NCBI GenBank assembly: GCA_002345705.1
Contig: DDWO01000021.1
Span: forward strand, 9,661-73,660
Length of the DNA stretch: 64,000 nt
Origin: Acholeplasmataceae bacterium UBA2284
GTDB taxonomy: Bacteria > Bacillota_I > Bacilli_A > Acholeplasmatales > Acholeplasmataceae
Reading direction: 5' to 3'
Position 1 is the stretch's first letter; the number at the start of each line of letters is the position of its first letter. A model generated the notes under the pieces. The model had not been told where the DNA came from. It made no database searches and was given only the letters and a program-made list of their open reading frames with translations. The translations under genes were made by a program, and so were the position numbers. Below, piece after piece: positions 7,947 through 17,335 of the stretch.

Positions 7947-10275
7947 TCTTCTTCTCCTTAGTCTTAGCCTTCATTTTCTTATACCCTTTAAGTAGTTTTA
8001 AGTTCATCATATCAACCAATCCTTCAGCCATCTCAAAGGTAAACTTACCAGCAGAGAATAGTGCAAGCATTTGAATTGGAGTTTCTAGCATTGTCTTTTT
8101 AGCAACCTCTTGTAAATAAGGACTCATTTCCTTGGCTGTTTTCATGCCTTCTTTGATTACCATGCTAGCAACAAGTCTTCCAACAAATGTGTTTTTAGCA
8201 TCCTCTAAGGTGGATGATAATGTATATGGTCTCTTCTTTACTACATTTTTAGGAGGAAGAGGTGCCATATATATCTTTTGGAAGTCTGATGTATCATAAG
8301 CATATTTCTGATAGGATAGGGTTGGTTGATGGATTTCTTCTCCATTGATACCAAAATCAAATGATTCTATCTCATCAACCACATTCTTTGAGACAATAAT
8401 TTCATATTCTCCCTTTTCTATTACATAACGCTTCTTATAAATATCATAATACTCAAATGCCTTCTTAGGTAACTCAATTGAAATTGTTTTTTCTTCATTG
8501 GGTTCAAGCTCAATCTTATCAAATGCCTTTAATTCTCTTCTAGCCTTAAATACGGTTGACTCATTGTTTTCAATATAGATTTGAATAACTTCCTTACCCT
8601 TCATTTCTCCAGTGTTTTGAATTGTCATGTTGATAATGAATTTTTCTTTATCCTCTTGTATGCTAATATCTCTGTAATCAAATGTGGTATAGCTTAATCC
8701 ATATCCAAATGGATATCTAACCTGTTGATTAAATGATTGATAATATCTATAGCCAATATAAATGGATTCATCATAATAAACTGCATTGTTATCATTTGTG
8801 AGCTTTACATTACAATCCTTGATATCATCAATAAATGTTTCAGCTAGTCTGCCTGATGGATTGGTTTTGCCATAAAGGATATTCATAATGGCAGAGCTAG
8901 AGCCCTGTCCGCCTAAATAAGCAAGTAATAATCCCTTTAAGTGATTTTCAAAACTTAAATTCATGACTGAACCACCTACAATTACACCAACAATGTTTTC
9001 ATTCACCTCTAATATTTCATGAAGAAGTTTTACCTGATGTGCAGGAATATCTAGTGTTGTTCTATCAAAGCCCTCAGCCTCATGAGATTCTGGTAGACCT
9101 AGTAAAATAACAACTTTATCTGCTTTTCTTGCAAGCTCTACAGCTTCCTTAGCTAAATGCTCATCATGCTTAGTATGTTCAATTGAATATCCCTTTGCAA
9201 TTGTAATTTGATCTGAATATGTTGAATGAATTTGAGAAATCTGATCGACTCGAGTTGGATTAATATGTGAGGATCCTCCACCTTGATAACGCATATCATC
9301 TACAAATCCACCAACAAAAAGAACTTTATCCTTCTTGGATAATGGTAATATTTTTTCATTTTTCAATAAAACCATCGATTCAGATGCAATTCGAATAGCT
9401 TCCTGGTGATGTTTTTCTTCATCAAATGGTTCTACTTCCATCTTTTTATACATTCTAACCATTTCAACGATACGGTCAGATGATTTATTGACTGCAATCT
9501 TTAATGCTTCATCGCGATTAATCGCTTCTAAAACCTCTTTTGTGCGGTAGCCCATCGAAGATGGCATTTCTAAATCAGTTCCGGCTTTAACGCTTTCAAT
9601 GCGGTTATGGACTGCTCCCCAATCACTGACGACCACTCCGTAATATCCCCATTCCTTTCTAAGTATTTTAGATAGGTAATGATGCTCTGTTGCATATCTG
9701 CCATTGATTTTATTATAGCTAGCCATAAGTGTTGCGGGATTTTCCTTAACAACTCTTTCAAATGCCTTTAAATAGATTTCTCTAAGTGCTCTTTCATCAA
9801 CGATACTATCAATAAAGAAGCGGTTTTTTTCTTGGTTGTTAGCGAAGAAATGCTTAACAGATGTTCCAACTCCTGAGGATTCAATGGATTTTACAAGCTC
9901 TGCAGCTAGCTCTCCTGTTAAATAAGGATCCTCTGAAAAATACTCAAAGTTTCTTCCACATAGTGGAGATCTTTTCATATTAATAGCTGGTCCTAAAAGA
10001 ATATTGACTTGATTTGCCTTCGCTTCAGTCGCTAGTAGCTTTCCTAAATCATGCATTAATTTTTTATCAAAGCTACAAGCAGTTAAGCTAGCTGTTGGAT
10101 AACAGGTTGCTGGAATACTTCCCATCACTCCAAGATTATCCTTAGATTCATATTGTTTTCTTAATCCGTGAGGTCCATCTGCCATCATAATTGAAGGAAG
10201 ACCATTGACAGGCTTTGTATGCCATACATCTAAGCCATCTAGTAGTTCTACTTTTTCTTCAGTTGTTAGCTTCAT
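7939..10275 (-). CDS. Glycoside hydrolase family 3 (beta-glucosidase type)
   Basis: A cytoplasmic beta-glycosidase of 778 residues, no signal peptide. Order seen: GH3 TIM-barrel with LLGPAINMKRSPLCGRNFEYFSEDP-type substrate loop (about 90-115), KHFFANNQE, and nucleophile Asp in VVSDWGAV near residue 217. Then the alpha/beta sandwich domain (VLFVGGFVDD) and a fibronectin-III-like domain (NTGEMKGKEVIQIYI). The last 110 residues form an extra basic, helical tail rich in lysine at the end. Overlaps GH2 by 4 bases and the symporter by 8, so it is tightly coupled. Likely acts on imported beta-glucosides or xylosides. Confidence 0.9.
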   Translation of the reverse strand: MKLTTEEKVELLDGLDVWHTKPVNGLPSIMMADGPHGLRKQYESKDNLGVMGSIPATCYPTASLTACSFDKKLMHDLGKLLATEAKANQVNILLGPAINMKRSPLCGRNFEYFSEDPYLTGELAAELVKSIESSGVGTSVKHFFANNQEKNRFFIDSIVDERALREIYLKAFERVVKENPATLMASYNKINGRYATEHHYLSKILRKEWGYYGVVVSDWGAVHNRIESVKAGTDLEMPSSMGYRTKEVLEAINRDEALKIAVNKSSDRIVEMVRMYKKMEVEPFDEEKHHQEAIRIASESMVLLKNEKILPLSKKDKVLFVGGFVDDMRYQGGGSSHINPTRVDQISQIHSTYSDQITIAKGYSIEHTKHDEHLAKEAVELARKADKVVILLGLPESHEAEGFDRTTLDIPAHQVKLLHEILEVNENIVGVIVGGSVMNLSFENHLKGLLLAYLGGQGSSSAIMNILYGKTNPSGRLAETFIDDIKDCNVKLTNDNNAVYYDESIYIGYRYYQSFNQQVRYPFGYGLSYTTFDYRDISIQEDKEKFIINMTIQNTGEMKGKEVIQIYIENNESTVFKARRELKAFDKIELEPNEEKTISIELPKKAFEYYDIYKKRYVIEKGEYEIIVSKNVVDEIESFDFGINGEEIHQPTLSYQKYAYDTSDFQKIYMAPLPPKNVVKKRPYTLSSTLEDAKNTFVGRLVASMVIKEGMKTAKEMSPYLQEVAKKTMLETPIQMLALFSAGKFTFEMAEGLVDMMNLKLLKGYKKMKAKTKEKKND

Positions 10276-12620
10276 AATACATTCACCTCTTCTATAATAA
10301 GTTCGTCATCAGACTGTATTTCAATATAACCAACTCCAGTAGATATTGATTTCACCCAGAAAGCGATGGATCCACCCTGTAAATGTAGTCTAGATGGTCC
10401 GATTAGTTCAATTGAACCACTGACCTTTAAATCGAGACAATCCATGGCGTATGGTATAAGTTCTTGATGCTGGTTTACCTTTTTAACTACATATCGTTTC
10501 ACATCATAGGTATACTCATGCTTTAATTCTTTAACATTGGATTCAAGAACTAAATCAAATGAATGGTTGTTTTCCTTAAAAACTGTTTTCATCAGCTTAT
10601 CATTTGAATATCCTTCAAACTTATAAATAGTTCCCTTAGACCCCCAACCACTCATATACTTATAAAATAGTTGAACAGCCATATCATAGGTCATTCTATA
10701 TTTTTTTAATATGTAAAGCATGGAGAGCTTATATTTGAGTGGAAGATTATTTCCGTATTGAGTAACTGCCTTCAGCACTTTCTTAGTTCGTTCAGCATCT
10801 CTATACTTCATCTTCTCATTTCTCATTAAGGTTTCCCCAATTAAATCATCAATCACAATGGGTGGATGCTTTAAATGTGGATATTTCTTAAAGCTTGGCT
10901 GAAATGTTTTAATATATTCATTATTTTTATAGACCTTAACATAGTCTAAATTGGTCATCACTAAAATCTCTGGGAGATTACCACCTGGATATTCTCCAAT
11001 ATTCATCGTGGATGTAACCTCTAAAACAATATCCTTAGAGCCTTCAGCAGCGTATGCATAGCTTGCAAGCTTTGGAATTCGATACATATCTAGTACACCG
11101 TGGTAACAAACCTTATCGCCACTACCAAAATCAGAATGGGTATTGTAGTCATTCATACACCATCCAATACCACCAGATATTCCATTATTATCTTCAAGTA
11201 TAGAGTTTAATACATTCAAATGTCTTTTCATATGTTCAATACGATGTGCTTCGTCATCGTATATTTTTGTAGGAAACATATGTCCTAAATACTCAGTAAC
11301 TAAATATGGAACTTCCTTAGTAATCTTTTTTCTTTTTTCTAATCCTGAATTGTGTCCAATATGTGAAAAATCATTATAGGTATAAACATCCTCTAAAAAT
11401 TCACTGTTTGGCATATTTCTGACTCCACCAGTTTGTCTAGTCGGATCATAGGCTCTAGCAATATCATTGGTTCTCTTATAAAAATCATGATTATCGGCCG
11501 ATTCATTGATTCTAACTCCCCATAAAATAATGGATGGATGATTACGATCTCTTAAAATCATTTCCTTTACATTTTGATAGCTAATCTCTTTCCATGAATC
11601 AGTTCCAATATATTGCCATCCTGGTATTTCTTCAAAGACTAATAGACCAATTTCGTCACATCTCTCAATAAAATCCTTAGATTGTGGGTAGTGAGAGGTT
11701 CTTACAATGTTTAAGCCTAATTGATATTTTAAAATATCTGCATCTTCGATCTGTGCACTTTTTGGCATCGCATATCCTACATAGGGATAGCTTTGATGAC
11801 GATTTAATCCAACAAGCTTAATTTTATTTCCATTTAAATAAAATCCATCGGTTTTGAAAATAGCTGATCGAATGCCAAAGCGTGTTTCTAAATGATCAGT
11901 ATCCTTTTGATTTTTATAGTTTAAATGCATTGTGTATAGATTTGGGTTATCTATGTCCCATAAAATAGGATTATCAATGGATAGCTTAATTCTTGATAAA
12001 TGATCCTTAACCTCATGCTTATGCTTTAAAACACTGACATCTTTTGGATCCTTAATCTCTATTTCAAGAACTCCATGCATTCTGCTCGTTTCGAGATTGA
12101 CAATTAAATCGCTTGTTCCTCTATTTTCAATAAATACATCCTTGATATAGGAAATATCGGTTGCGATTAAAGATACTTCTCTATAAATACCGCCATACCC
12201 TAAATAATCAACAACTCCACCAAAGGGTGGTATCATTTGATTTTCTGTTGTGTCTACAACAACAAGTAGTTCATTTTCTTTATCGAATGCTAGTTTATCT
12301 GATATCGTTAGCTCAAATGGAGTGTAGCCACCAATATGTGCACCTACAAACTCCTTATTCATATAAACCTTAGCGAAGTGTCCTACACCCTCAAATCGAA
12401 TGCTAACGACCTTATTTTTTAATGATTCATCAATGTCTAGCTTTTTATAATAACTAAAAACACCAGAGGTATCAAACTCTTCAAAGTTATTAAATGGTAT
12501 ATCAATTGCATTATGCGGAATATTTACAGGCTTTGATTTCGATATGAGAAATTTTTTCATATCGGAGTCTTCATAAGTCTTAAACATCCAATCAAAATTG
12601 ATTCCTATGACTTTTCTCAT
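10272..12620 (-). CDS. Glycoside hydrolase family 2 (beta-galactosidase/beta-glucuronidase-like)
   Basis: A 782-residue cytoplasmic enzyme. Order: N-terminal jelly-roll (FEGVGHFAKVYMNKEFVGAH), Ig-like domain, then TIM barrel with VGLNRHQSYP and RTSHYPQSKDF. The acid/base Glu is in ILWGVRINES near residue 371 and the nucleophile Glu in VTEYLG near residue 441. The WGVRINES variant is seen in GH2 subgroups other than classical LacZ. The C-terminal 250 residues are less typical. AAAGGAG precedes the ATG. Third gene of the operon. Specificity (galactoside, glucuronide or mannoside) cannot be set from sequence. Confidence 0.88.
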   Translation of the reverse strand: MRKVIGINFDWMFKTYEDSDMKKFLISKSKPVNIPHNAIDIPFNNFEEFDTSGVFSYYKKLDIDESLKNKVVSIRFEGVGHFAKVYMNKEFVGAHIGGYTPFELTISDKLAFDKENELLVVVDTTENQMIPPFGGVVDYLGYGGIYREVSLIATDISYIKDVFIENRGTSDLIVNLETSRMHGVLEIEIKDPKDVSVLKHKHEVKDHLSRIKLSIDNPILWDIDNPNLYTMHLNYKNQKDTDHLETRFGIRSAIFKTDGFYLNGNKIKLVGLNRHQSYPYVGYAMPKSAQIEDADILKYQLGLNIVRTSHYPQSKDFIERCDEIGLLVFEEIPGWQYIGTDSWKEISYQNVKEMILRDRNHPSIILWGVRINESADNHDFYKRTNDIARAYDPTRQTGGVRNMPNSEFLEDVYTYNDFSHIGHNSGLEKRKKITKEVPYLVTEYLGHMFPTKIYDDEAHRIEHMKRHLNVLNSILEDNNGISGGIGWCMNDYNTHSDFGSGDKVCYHGVLDMYRIPKLASYAYAAEGSKDIVLEVTSTMNIGEYPGGNLPEILVMTNLDYVKVYKNNEYIKTFQPSFKKYPHLKHPPIVIDDLIGETLMRNEKMKYRDAERTKKVLKAVTQYGNNLPLKYKLSMLYILKKYRMTYDMAVQLFYKYMSGWGSKGTIYKFEGYSNDKLMKTVFKENNHSFDLVLESNVKELKHEYTYDVKRYVVKKVNQHQELIPYAMDCLDLKVSGSIELIGPSRLHLQGGSIAFWVKSISTGVGYIEIQSDDELIIEEVNVL

Positions 12621-12632
12621 TTGATCACTCCT

Positions 12633-14966
12633 TTAACTTTCTAGCTTTTTAGCAATGTAAAGCTGTGACCCAAAATCACCTAAGATTCTGGTTTGATCGT
12701 TATAATATGTTCCCATGAATTGTTGTTTAATGGGGACTCCGTTCATCATTATTGTACCACTTGCAAGGTAATCTTCGGTAGCATTAGGAAGTCCCTTATA
12801 TTTTCCAATCGTTCTCATGATTAAACCGTCTGGATGAAGCTTGATTGGTAGCGCGTGTGCGATTAAATGACCGAACTGACTAATTGGCATGTTTTGTTGA
12901 AGAGAATTAATTTGATAGATTGAATCATTTTCTAAGCTTTTAAACTGAATGGCTTCAAATTCAGGACTTGCTGATGCTAATGTTTGAAAGTTTCCTAGGA
13001 TATGCTTATTATCCTTAGATACTTGCCATTGCTTATGATGTTCTTTTGAATCAAATCGGTAGAATCTTCCATATTGAAAAACATCGCGATTTTCCTTATA
13101 AAATTCAATTTGATTTTTTATTTCTTTTTTCTCAAAGGGTGTTACATATTTTAGATTGAGCTCATATCCTAAAACACCAAAGCTTGCTACATTGAATCTT
13201 GTAGATAGTGGTGTTTTTCTTAATGTTTGTGCATGAGGAGATAGTGAAACATGGCAGCTGATTGTAGATGGTGGATATAAATAGCTCAAGCCCTCTTGAA
13301 TTTTTAATCTTTCAATAGGATCAGTGTTATCTGACGACCAAACCTGTGCACCATAGGAAAGCATGCCTAAATCAAATCTATTTCCACCACTTGAACAGGT
13401 TTCAATTAAAAGATTGGGATACTTATCTCTAATGAAGGAAAGAATTTCGTATAATCCTAAAATGTATTGATGAAAAAACATACCTTGATTAGGAACGTGT
13501 ATTGAATACATATCAGTTATATGTCTATTCATATCCCATTTGATATAATCCACATTGGCTTGATCAATGACATCAGATAGTTCTCTTTTAATATATTCTT
13601 TAACAAGAGAATTGCATAAGTCTAGGACAAGCTGATTTCTACCTAATGCTGGTGTTCTACCTGGTATGGTTACTACATATTCAGGATGGTGAATAAATAA
13701 ATTACTTTTTGGGTTTACCATTTCAGGCTCAAACCATAAACCAAATTTTAGACCAATTCGTTTGATAGAATTGGATAGGCCTTTAATTCCACTTGGTAAT
13801 TTCTTTCTATTCACATCATAATCCCCTAAGGATTGATGATCATCATTTCTAGTGCCAAACCAACCATCATCTAAGACAAAAAGTTCAACCCCTAGCTTTT
13901 TCGCTTTTCTAGCTAAAGATATAAGCTTGCTTTGATTGAAGTCAAAATAGAATGCTTCCCATGAATTTAAAACGACAGGTCTTGCTTGATGCTGGAACTC
14001 TTTGGGAATGATGTGGCTATTAATAAATTCGTGAAAGTGATGGGAGAGTAAATTATAACCTTGATCAGAGAAGGTAAGCACAGCCTCTGGAGTTTCAAAC
14101 GATTCATTATGCTTAAGAATCCATTCGAAACAATGCGGATTGATTCCATTCATTACTCTTAGATTTCCATGGTTAGATATTTGAACTGCTTCATAATGAT
14201 TACCACTATAAATCAGATTAATACCAATACATGTTCCATAATCCTCAACTGTATTTTTCTTTGCTAAAATGATTCCTGGGTTATGTCTATTTGAGCTTGA
14301 ACCAGTTGTTGAATCATTAATATAGGTGCCATAGGATAATGCTCTTTTATGCTTGTGTGCTTCCTTAATCCAACCACCATCAAAGGTGATTAAGTCATAA
14401 TCTGTTTCAGGAAGATCCATCATCATGCTCATGATTTTTCTAATCTGAATTTCTTGCTCATTTAAATTAGATAGAATGACTCTTCTAGTAATCACGTTAG
14501 TTTTTTCAAACACAGAATAGATCAATTTCATTTCAAGCTTTGCATGATGATCAATCATTTTAATGACTATGCTTTGTGCATCTTCATCATTTGCAGTAGC
14601 TGTTGGAAGCTCCTTACTCTTTATAACACCTTTAACGATTTCATGAGAGTCATAAACAAAGTCAGATACAAATGTTTGGTCAGGCATCTTGATTTCAATT
14701 GGTGATAGTCTAAAGTCACCTTTTCCAATTCCTGAGTATTCTAAAGGGTGTAGCTCAAGTAATACATTTCCCTTTGTTGAGACATATTCTACTGTTGAAC
14801 CAGCTCCCGCAGTAGGCTTAGCATGTAAAACTTCATAGTTTTCATCAACGAGCCTTCTACCATAGTATAAATGCTCTAATTGCCCTGTTGGCATGACGAA
14901 AAAGATATAGCTTAAGTGATTGGACTCTAAATGAAAGTATGGATACTGATCTTTAATCATTTGCAT
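12633..14966 (-). CDS. Alpha-galactosidase, glycoside hydrolase family 36
   Basis: Cleaves terminal alpha-galactose from raffinose-type sugars or melibiose. The 777-residue length fits the bacterial tetrameric GH36 enzymes. Seen: FVLDDGWFGTRND, WFEPEMVNP, nucleophile Asp in IKWDMNRH (near residue 476), ETCSSGGNRFD and acid/base Asp in SSDNTDP (near 544). No signal peptide. The start is either ATG at 14966 or in-frame ATG at 14960; GGAGGGG spacing slightly favours the second. Overlaps the upstream GH13 gene by a few bases. Confidence 0.92.
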   Translation of the reverse strand: MQMIKDQYPYFHLESNHLSYIFFVMPTGQLEHLYYGRRLVDENYEVLHAKPTAGAGSTVEYVSTKGNVLLELHPLEYSGIGKGDFRLSPIEIKMPDQTFVSDFVYDSHEIVKGVIKSKELPTATANDEDAQSIVIKMIDHHAKLEMKLIYSVFEKTNVITRRVILSNLNEQEIQIRKIMSMMMDLPETDYDLITFDGGWIKEAHKHKRALSYGTYINDSTTGSSSNRHNPGIILAKKNTVEDYGTCIGINLIYSGNHYEAVQISNHGNLRVMNGINPHCFEWILKHNESFETPEAVLTFSDQGYNLLSHHFHEFINSHIIPKEFQHQARPVVLNSWEAFYFDFNQSKLISLARKAKKLGVELFVLDDGWFGTRNDDHQSLGDYDVNRKKLPSGIKGLSNSIKRIGLKFGLWFEPEMVNPKSNLFIHHPEYVVTIPGRTPALGRNQLVLDLCNSLVKEYIKRELSDVIDQANVDYIKWDMNRHITDMYSIHVPNQGMFFHQYILGLYEILSFIRDKYPNLLIETCSSGGNRFDLGMLSYGAQVWSSDNTDPIERLKIQEGLSYLYPPSTISCHVSLSPHAQTLRKTPLSTRFNVASFGVLGYELNLKYVTPFEKKEIKNQIEFYKENRDVFQYGRFYRFDSKEHHKQWQVSKDNKHILGNFQTLASASPEFEAIQFKSLENDSIYQINSLQQNMPISQFGHLIAHALPIKLHPDGLIMRTIGKYKGLPNATEDYLASGTIMMNGVPIKQQFMGTYYNDQTRILGDFGSQLYIAKKLES

Positions 14967-16566
14967 GCCCCTCCATCAATAAAATAGACTCATATGGCTT
15001 TAATATTTGGTCATTTAAATTTTCTCTATTATAATTAGAAGTTAAAATTTTTCCGCTAATTTTTATAGGCATTTTTTTAGCCTTTTTTGTAAGATTTGAA
15101 ACGCATATTATGGATGATTTTGAATGATATCGTTTAAACATAAATAAACCATTCTTCGTGTATAAAGGCTCAAATGAGCCATTAATAAGGACATCATTTT
15201 CCTTTCGAATCGAAATCATTTCTTTATAGTGGTTTAAAATAGAGTCAGAGTTTTGGATACTATCAAATACGTTAATAAACTTCATATTTTCATTCATCTT
15301 TAGCCATGGTTTTTTTGTAGAAAACCCACCATCTTTATTCCACTGCAACGGAGTTCTCGCATTGTCCCTTGAAGTCTTTCTAATCATCTTCATTCGATAC
15401 CACTTTGGAAACATTAGTTTCTTAGCAAGTGCATAAATTCGATGTGTTTCAATATCCTGATATTCATTAAGATTTTTAAAGTCTCCATTGGTCATACCTA
15501 TTTCTTCGCCTTGATAAATATAAGGGGTTCCTTTGAGACTTAAATTTAAGGTTCCTAGCATTTTAGCACTCTCTATTCGATACTTCTTATCATCACCAAA
15601 TCTAGAAACTGAACGAGGTTGATCATGATTGCTTAAGTAGTTCGCATTCCAATATACTTCTTTCTGCCATTTGGTTAAAACCTTAATCAGCTTGTTTGGT
15701 TTGAATTTAGTTTTGAACCATTTGTTATTGATTTGGTCAACTTCCATATGTTCAAATCCAAATACCATATCCAATTCTTTTCTTTCAGGAAGTATTAAAT
15801 CATTCGCTTCCTTTGTGTTCACCATCACAGTTTCACCTACTGTAAAACAGTCATAGTGATCAAGCACTTCTTTTCTAAGTGTTCTAAGAATCTCATGACA
15901 ACCTTCCTGTGAATGATAAAATTCTCTACCTGTCAAGACTAACCTTTTTTTACCGTTTTCTAATGATGATTTAAAGATAACATTAATGACATCACATCTA
16001 AATCCGTATATACCCTTATCTAGCCAAAACTTCATGACATGCTTGATTTCTTTCATAACTTCTGGGTTATTCCAGTTTAGGTCTGGTTGTTTCTTAGAAA
16101 ATAAATGTAGGTAATAGGAGTCCCCTATCTTATCCCAAGCTGTTCCACTAAAGAAGCTTGTCCAGTTATTTGGTTTATCTCTCCAAATATAATAGTCTCT
16201 ATATGGACTATCCTTTTTCTGGCTTTCAATAAACCACTTGTGTTCATCGGAGGTATGGTTAATGACTAGATCCATAATAATTCGAATGCCTCTTGATTTA
16301 GCCTCTTCTATCAATTGGTCCATATCATCCATCGTTCCATACTCTGGATTAATGGATAAGTAATCACTGATGTCATAGCCATTATCGTCATTTGGAGATG
16401 CATAAACAGGAGAAAGCCAAATGACATTAACCCCTAAGTCTCTTACATAATCCAATTTGGATATAATTCCAGGAATATCTCCGATACCATCATGGTTACT
16501 ATCCATAAAGCTTCTTGGATATATTTGATAAACAATGCTATGCTTCCAAAGTTCTCTATTCATCAT
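14953..16566 (-). CDS. Oligo-1,6-glucosidase / alpha-glucosidase, glycoside hydrolase family 13
   Basis: A 537-residue cytoplasmic enzyme acting on short alpha-glucosides (isomaltose, sucrose or maltose-type). Seen: YQIYPRSFMDSNHDGIGD at the start, DLVINHTSDEH, nucleophile Asp in GFRCDVIN (near 192), acid/base Glu in VGETVM (near 244), and SNHDQPR (near 313). These fit the MalL/DexB/TreA group. First gene of the glycoside operon. Two adjacent ATGs (16566, 16563) follow AGGAGCTT; the second has better spacing. A cre-like operator lies between promoter and start. Confidence 0.9.
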   Translation of the reverse strand: MMNRELWKHSIVYQIYPRSFMDSNHDGIGDIPGIISKLDYVRDLGVNVIWLSPVYASPNDDNGYDISDYLSINPEYGTMDDMDQLIEEAKSRGIRIIMDLVINHTSDEHKWFIESQKKDSPYRDYYIWRDKPNNWTSFFSGTAWDKIGDSYYLHLFSKKQPDLNWNNPEVMKEIKHVMKFWLDKGIYGFRCDVINVIFKSSLENGKKRLVLTGREFYHSQEGCHEILRTLRKEVLDHYDCFTVGETVMVNTKEANDLILPERKELDMVFGFEHMEVDQINNKWFKTKFKPNKLIKVLTKWQKEVYWNANYLSNHDQPRSVSRFGDDKKYRIESAKMLGTLNLSLKGTPYIYQGEEIGMTNGDFKNLNEYQDIETHRIYALAKKLMFPKWYRMKMIRKTSRDNARTPLQWNKDGGFSTKKPWLKMNENMKFINVFDSIQNSDSILNHYKEMISIRKENDVLINGSFEPLYTKNGLFMFKRYHSKSSIICVSNLTKKAKKMPIKISGKILTSNYNRENLNDQILKPYESILLMEGHAND

Positions 16567-16575
16567 AAGCTCCTG

Positions 16576-16589
16576 TGAAATCGCTTTTA
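16576..16589 (+). promoter_or_regulatory. cre/LacI-type operator of the glycoside operon
   Basis: TGAAATCGCTTTTA matches the Bacillus cre consensus (TGWAANCGNTNWCA) at all but one position. It lies just downstream of the -10 box, so bound repressor would block initiation. It matches the importer-operon operator at 52648-52661 in 13 of 14 bases. Confidence 0.65.
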
Positions 16590-16596
16590 TTACCCT

Positions 16597-16613
16597 TTAT
16601 TATAATATAATAA
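16597..16613 (-). promoter_or_regulatory. Glycoside operon promoter region with AT palindrome
   Basis: TATAAT on the minus strand (16599-16604) is the likely -10; the -35 region is weak. It sits within a perfect 17-base inverted repeat, TTATTATA-A-TATAATAA. The palindrome could bind a regulator or could arise by chance in AT-rich DNA. Confidence 0.5.
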
Positions 16614-16637
16614 TCTCTAAAATACCTAAATTATATG

Positions 16638-16668
16638 AAAAAGGACATCCCAAAATGAAATATCCTTA
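16638..16668 (-). terminator. maf terminator
   Basis: On the minus strand AAGGATAT, an 11-base loop, ATGTCCTT, then TTTTT. One G-U pair. It lies shortly after the maf stop and before the glycoside operon promoter. Confidence 0.75.
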
Positions 16669-16678
16669 CTTGTTAATT

Positions 16679-17230
16679 TTAAAATCCTTTAAGTTGTTCT
16701 AGTAAATCCTTTAGAGGGAGTCCAACAATAGTGAAGAAGTCACCATTATAGTGGTCAACAAGTGATCCACCATCTCCTTGGATTGCATATGCTCCTGCCT
16801 TATCCATGGGTTCACCAGTTTTAATATAATTTCTAATTTCTAAATCACTTAGGCTCTTCATCCATACCTCAGATTCAGAAACAAAGGTTTTGATTTTATC
16901 ACCTTTAACAAGTGCTACTGCAGTATAAACAACATGTCTATCGTCAGATAAAAGCTTGAGCATGCGATAAGCATCCTCTTCATCCTTTGGTTTTCCTAAT
17001 ATATGATCTTCATAGACAACAATAGTGTCCGCTCCAATGACGATATCATTAGGATACTTTTTCGCTACATGAATTGCTTTCATCTTAGCAAGTTCAGTAA
17101 CTAAATCATTAGGTTTTAGTTTTTCATCAGCAATCTCATCTAAAAAACTAGGTTCTACAATAAAATCTAGTCCTGCATCTTTCATGAGTTTTGCTCTTCT
17201 TGGAGAACCACTTGCCAGAATTAACATCAT
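16679..17230 (-). CDS. maf: Maf-family nucleoside triphosphate pyrophosphatase
   Basis: Hydrolyses dTTP/UTP and modified nucleotides to monophosphates (YhdE/Maf group). The 183-residue protein begins LILASGSPRRAKLM, the family signature, and has GADTIVVYEDHILGKPKD with the catalytic acid and substrate contacts. Full length. Two adjacent ATG codons follow AAAGGGGG. Monocistronic, divergent from tilS, with its own promoter and terminator. Confidence 0.93.
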   Translation of the reverse strand: MMLILASGSPRRAKLMKDAGLDFIVEPSFLDEIADEKLKPNDLVTELAKMKAIHVAKKYPNDIVIGADTIVVYEDHILGKPKDEEDAYRMLKLLSDDRHVVYTAVALVKGDKIKTFVSESEVWMKSLSDLEIRNYIKTGEPMDKAGAYAIQGDGGSLVDHYNGDFFTIVGLPLKDLLEQLKGF

Positions 17231-17252
17231 CTAGCCCCCTTTATCGCTTGTT

Positions 17253-17280
17253 ATTATAACACATGTTTTTGGTTATTCAA
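17253..17280 (-). promoter_or_regulatory. maf promoter
   Basis: Minus strand TTGAAT (17275-17280), 16 bases, TATAAT (17253-17258) with TG extension (TGTTATAAT). Confidence 0.7.
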
Positions 17281-17300
17281 CTCTTTATTTACGTTTGTAA

Positions 17301-17309
17301 TGGTATAAT
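17301..17309 (+). promoter_or_regulatory. tilS operon promoter, extended -10
   Basis: TGGTATAAT is a perfect extended -10, 27 bases before the tilS ATG; no clear -35. It back-to-backs with the maf promoter. Confidence 0.65.
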
Positions 17310-17335
17310 TAAACTATAGAAATGAGGTAGCTTAT

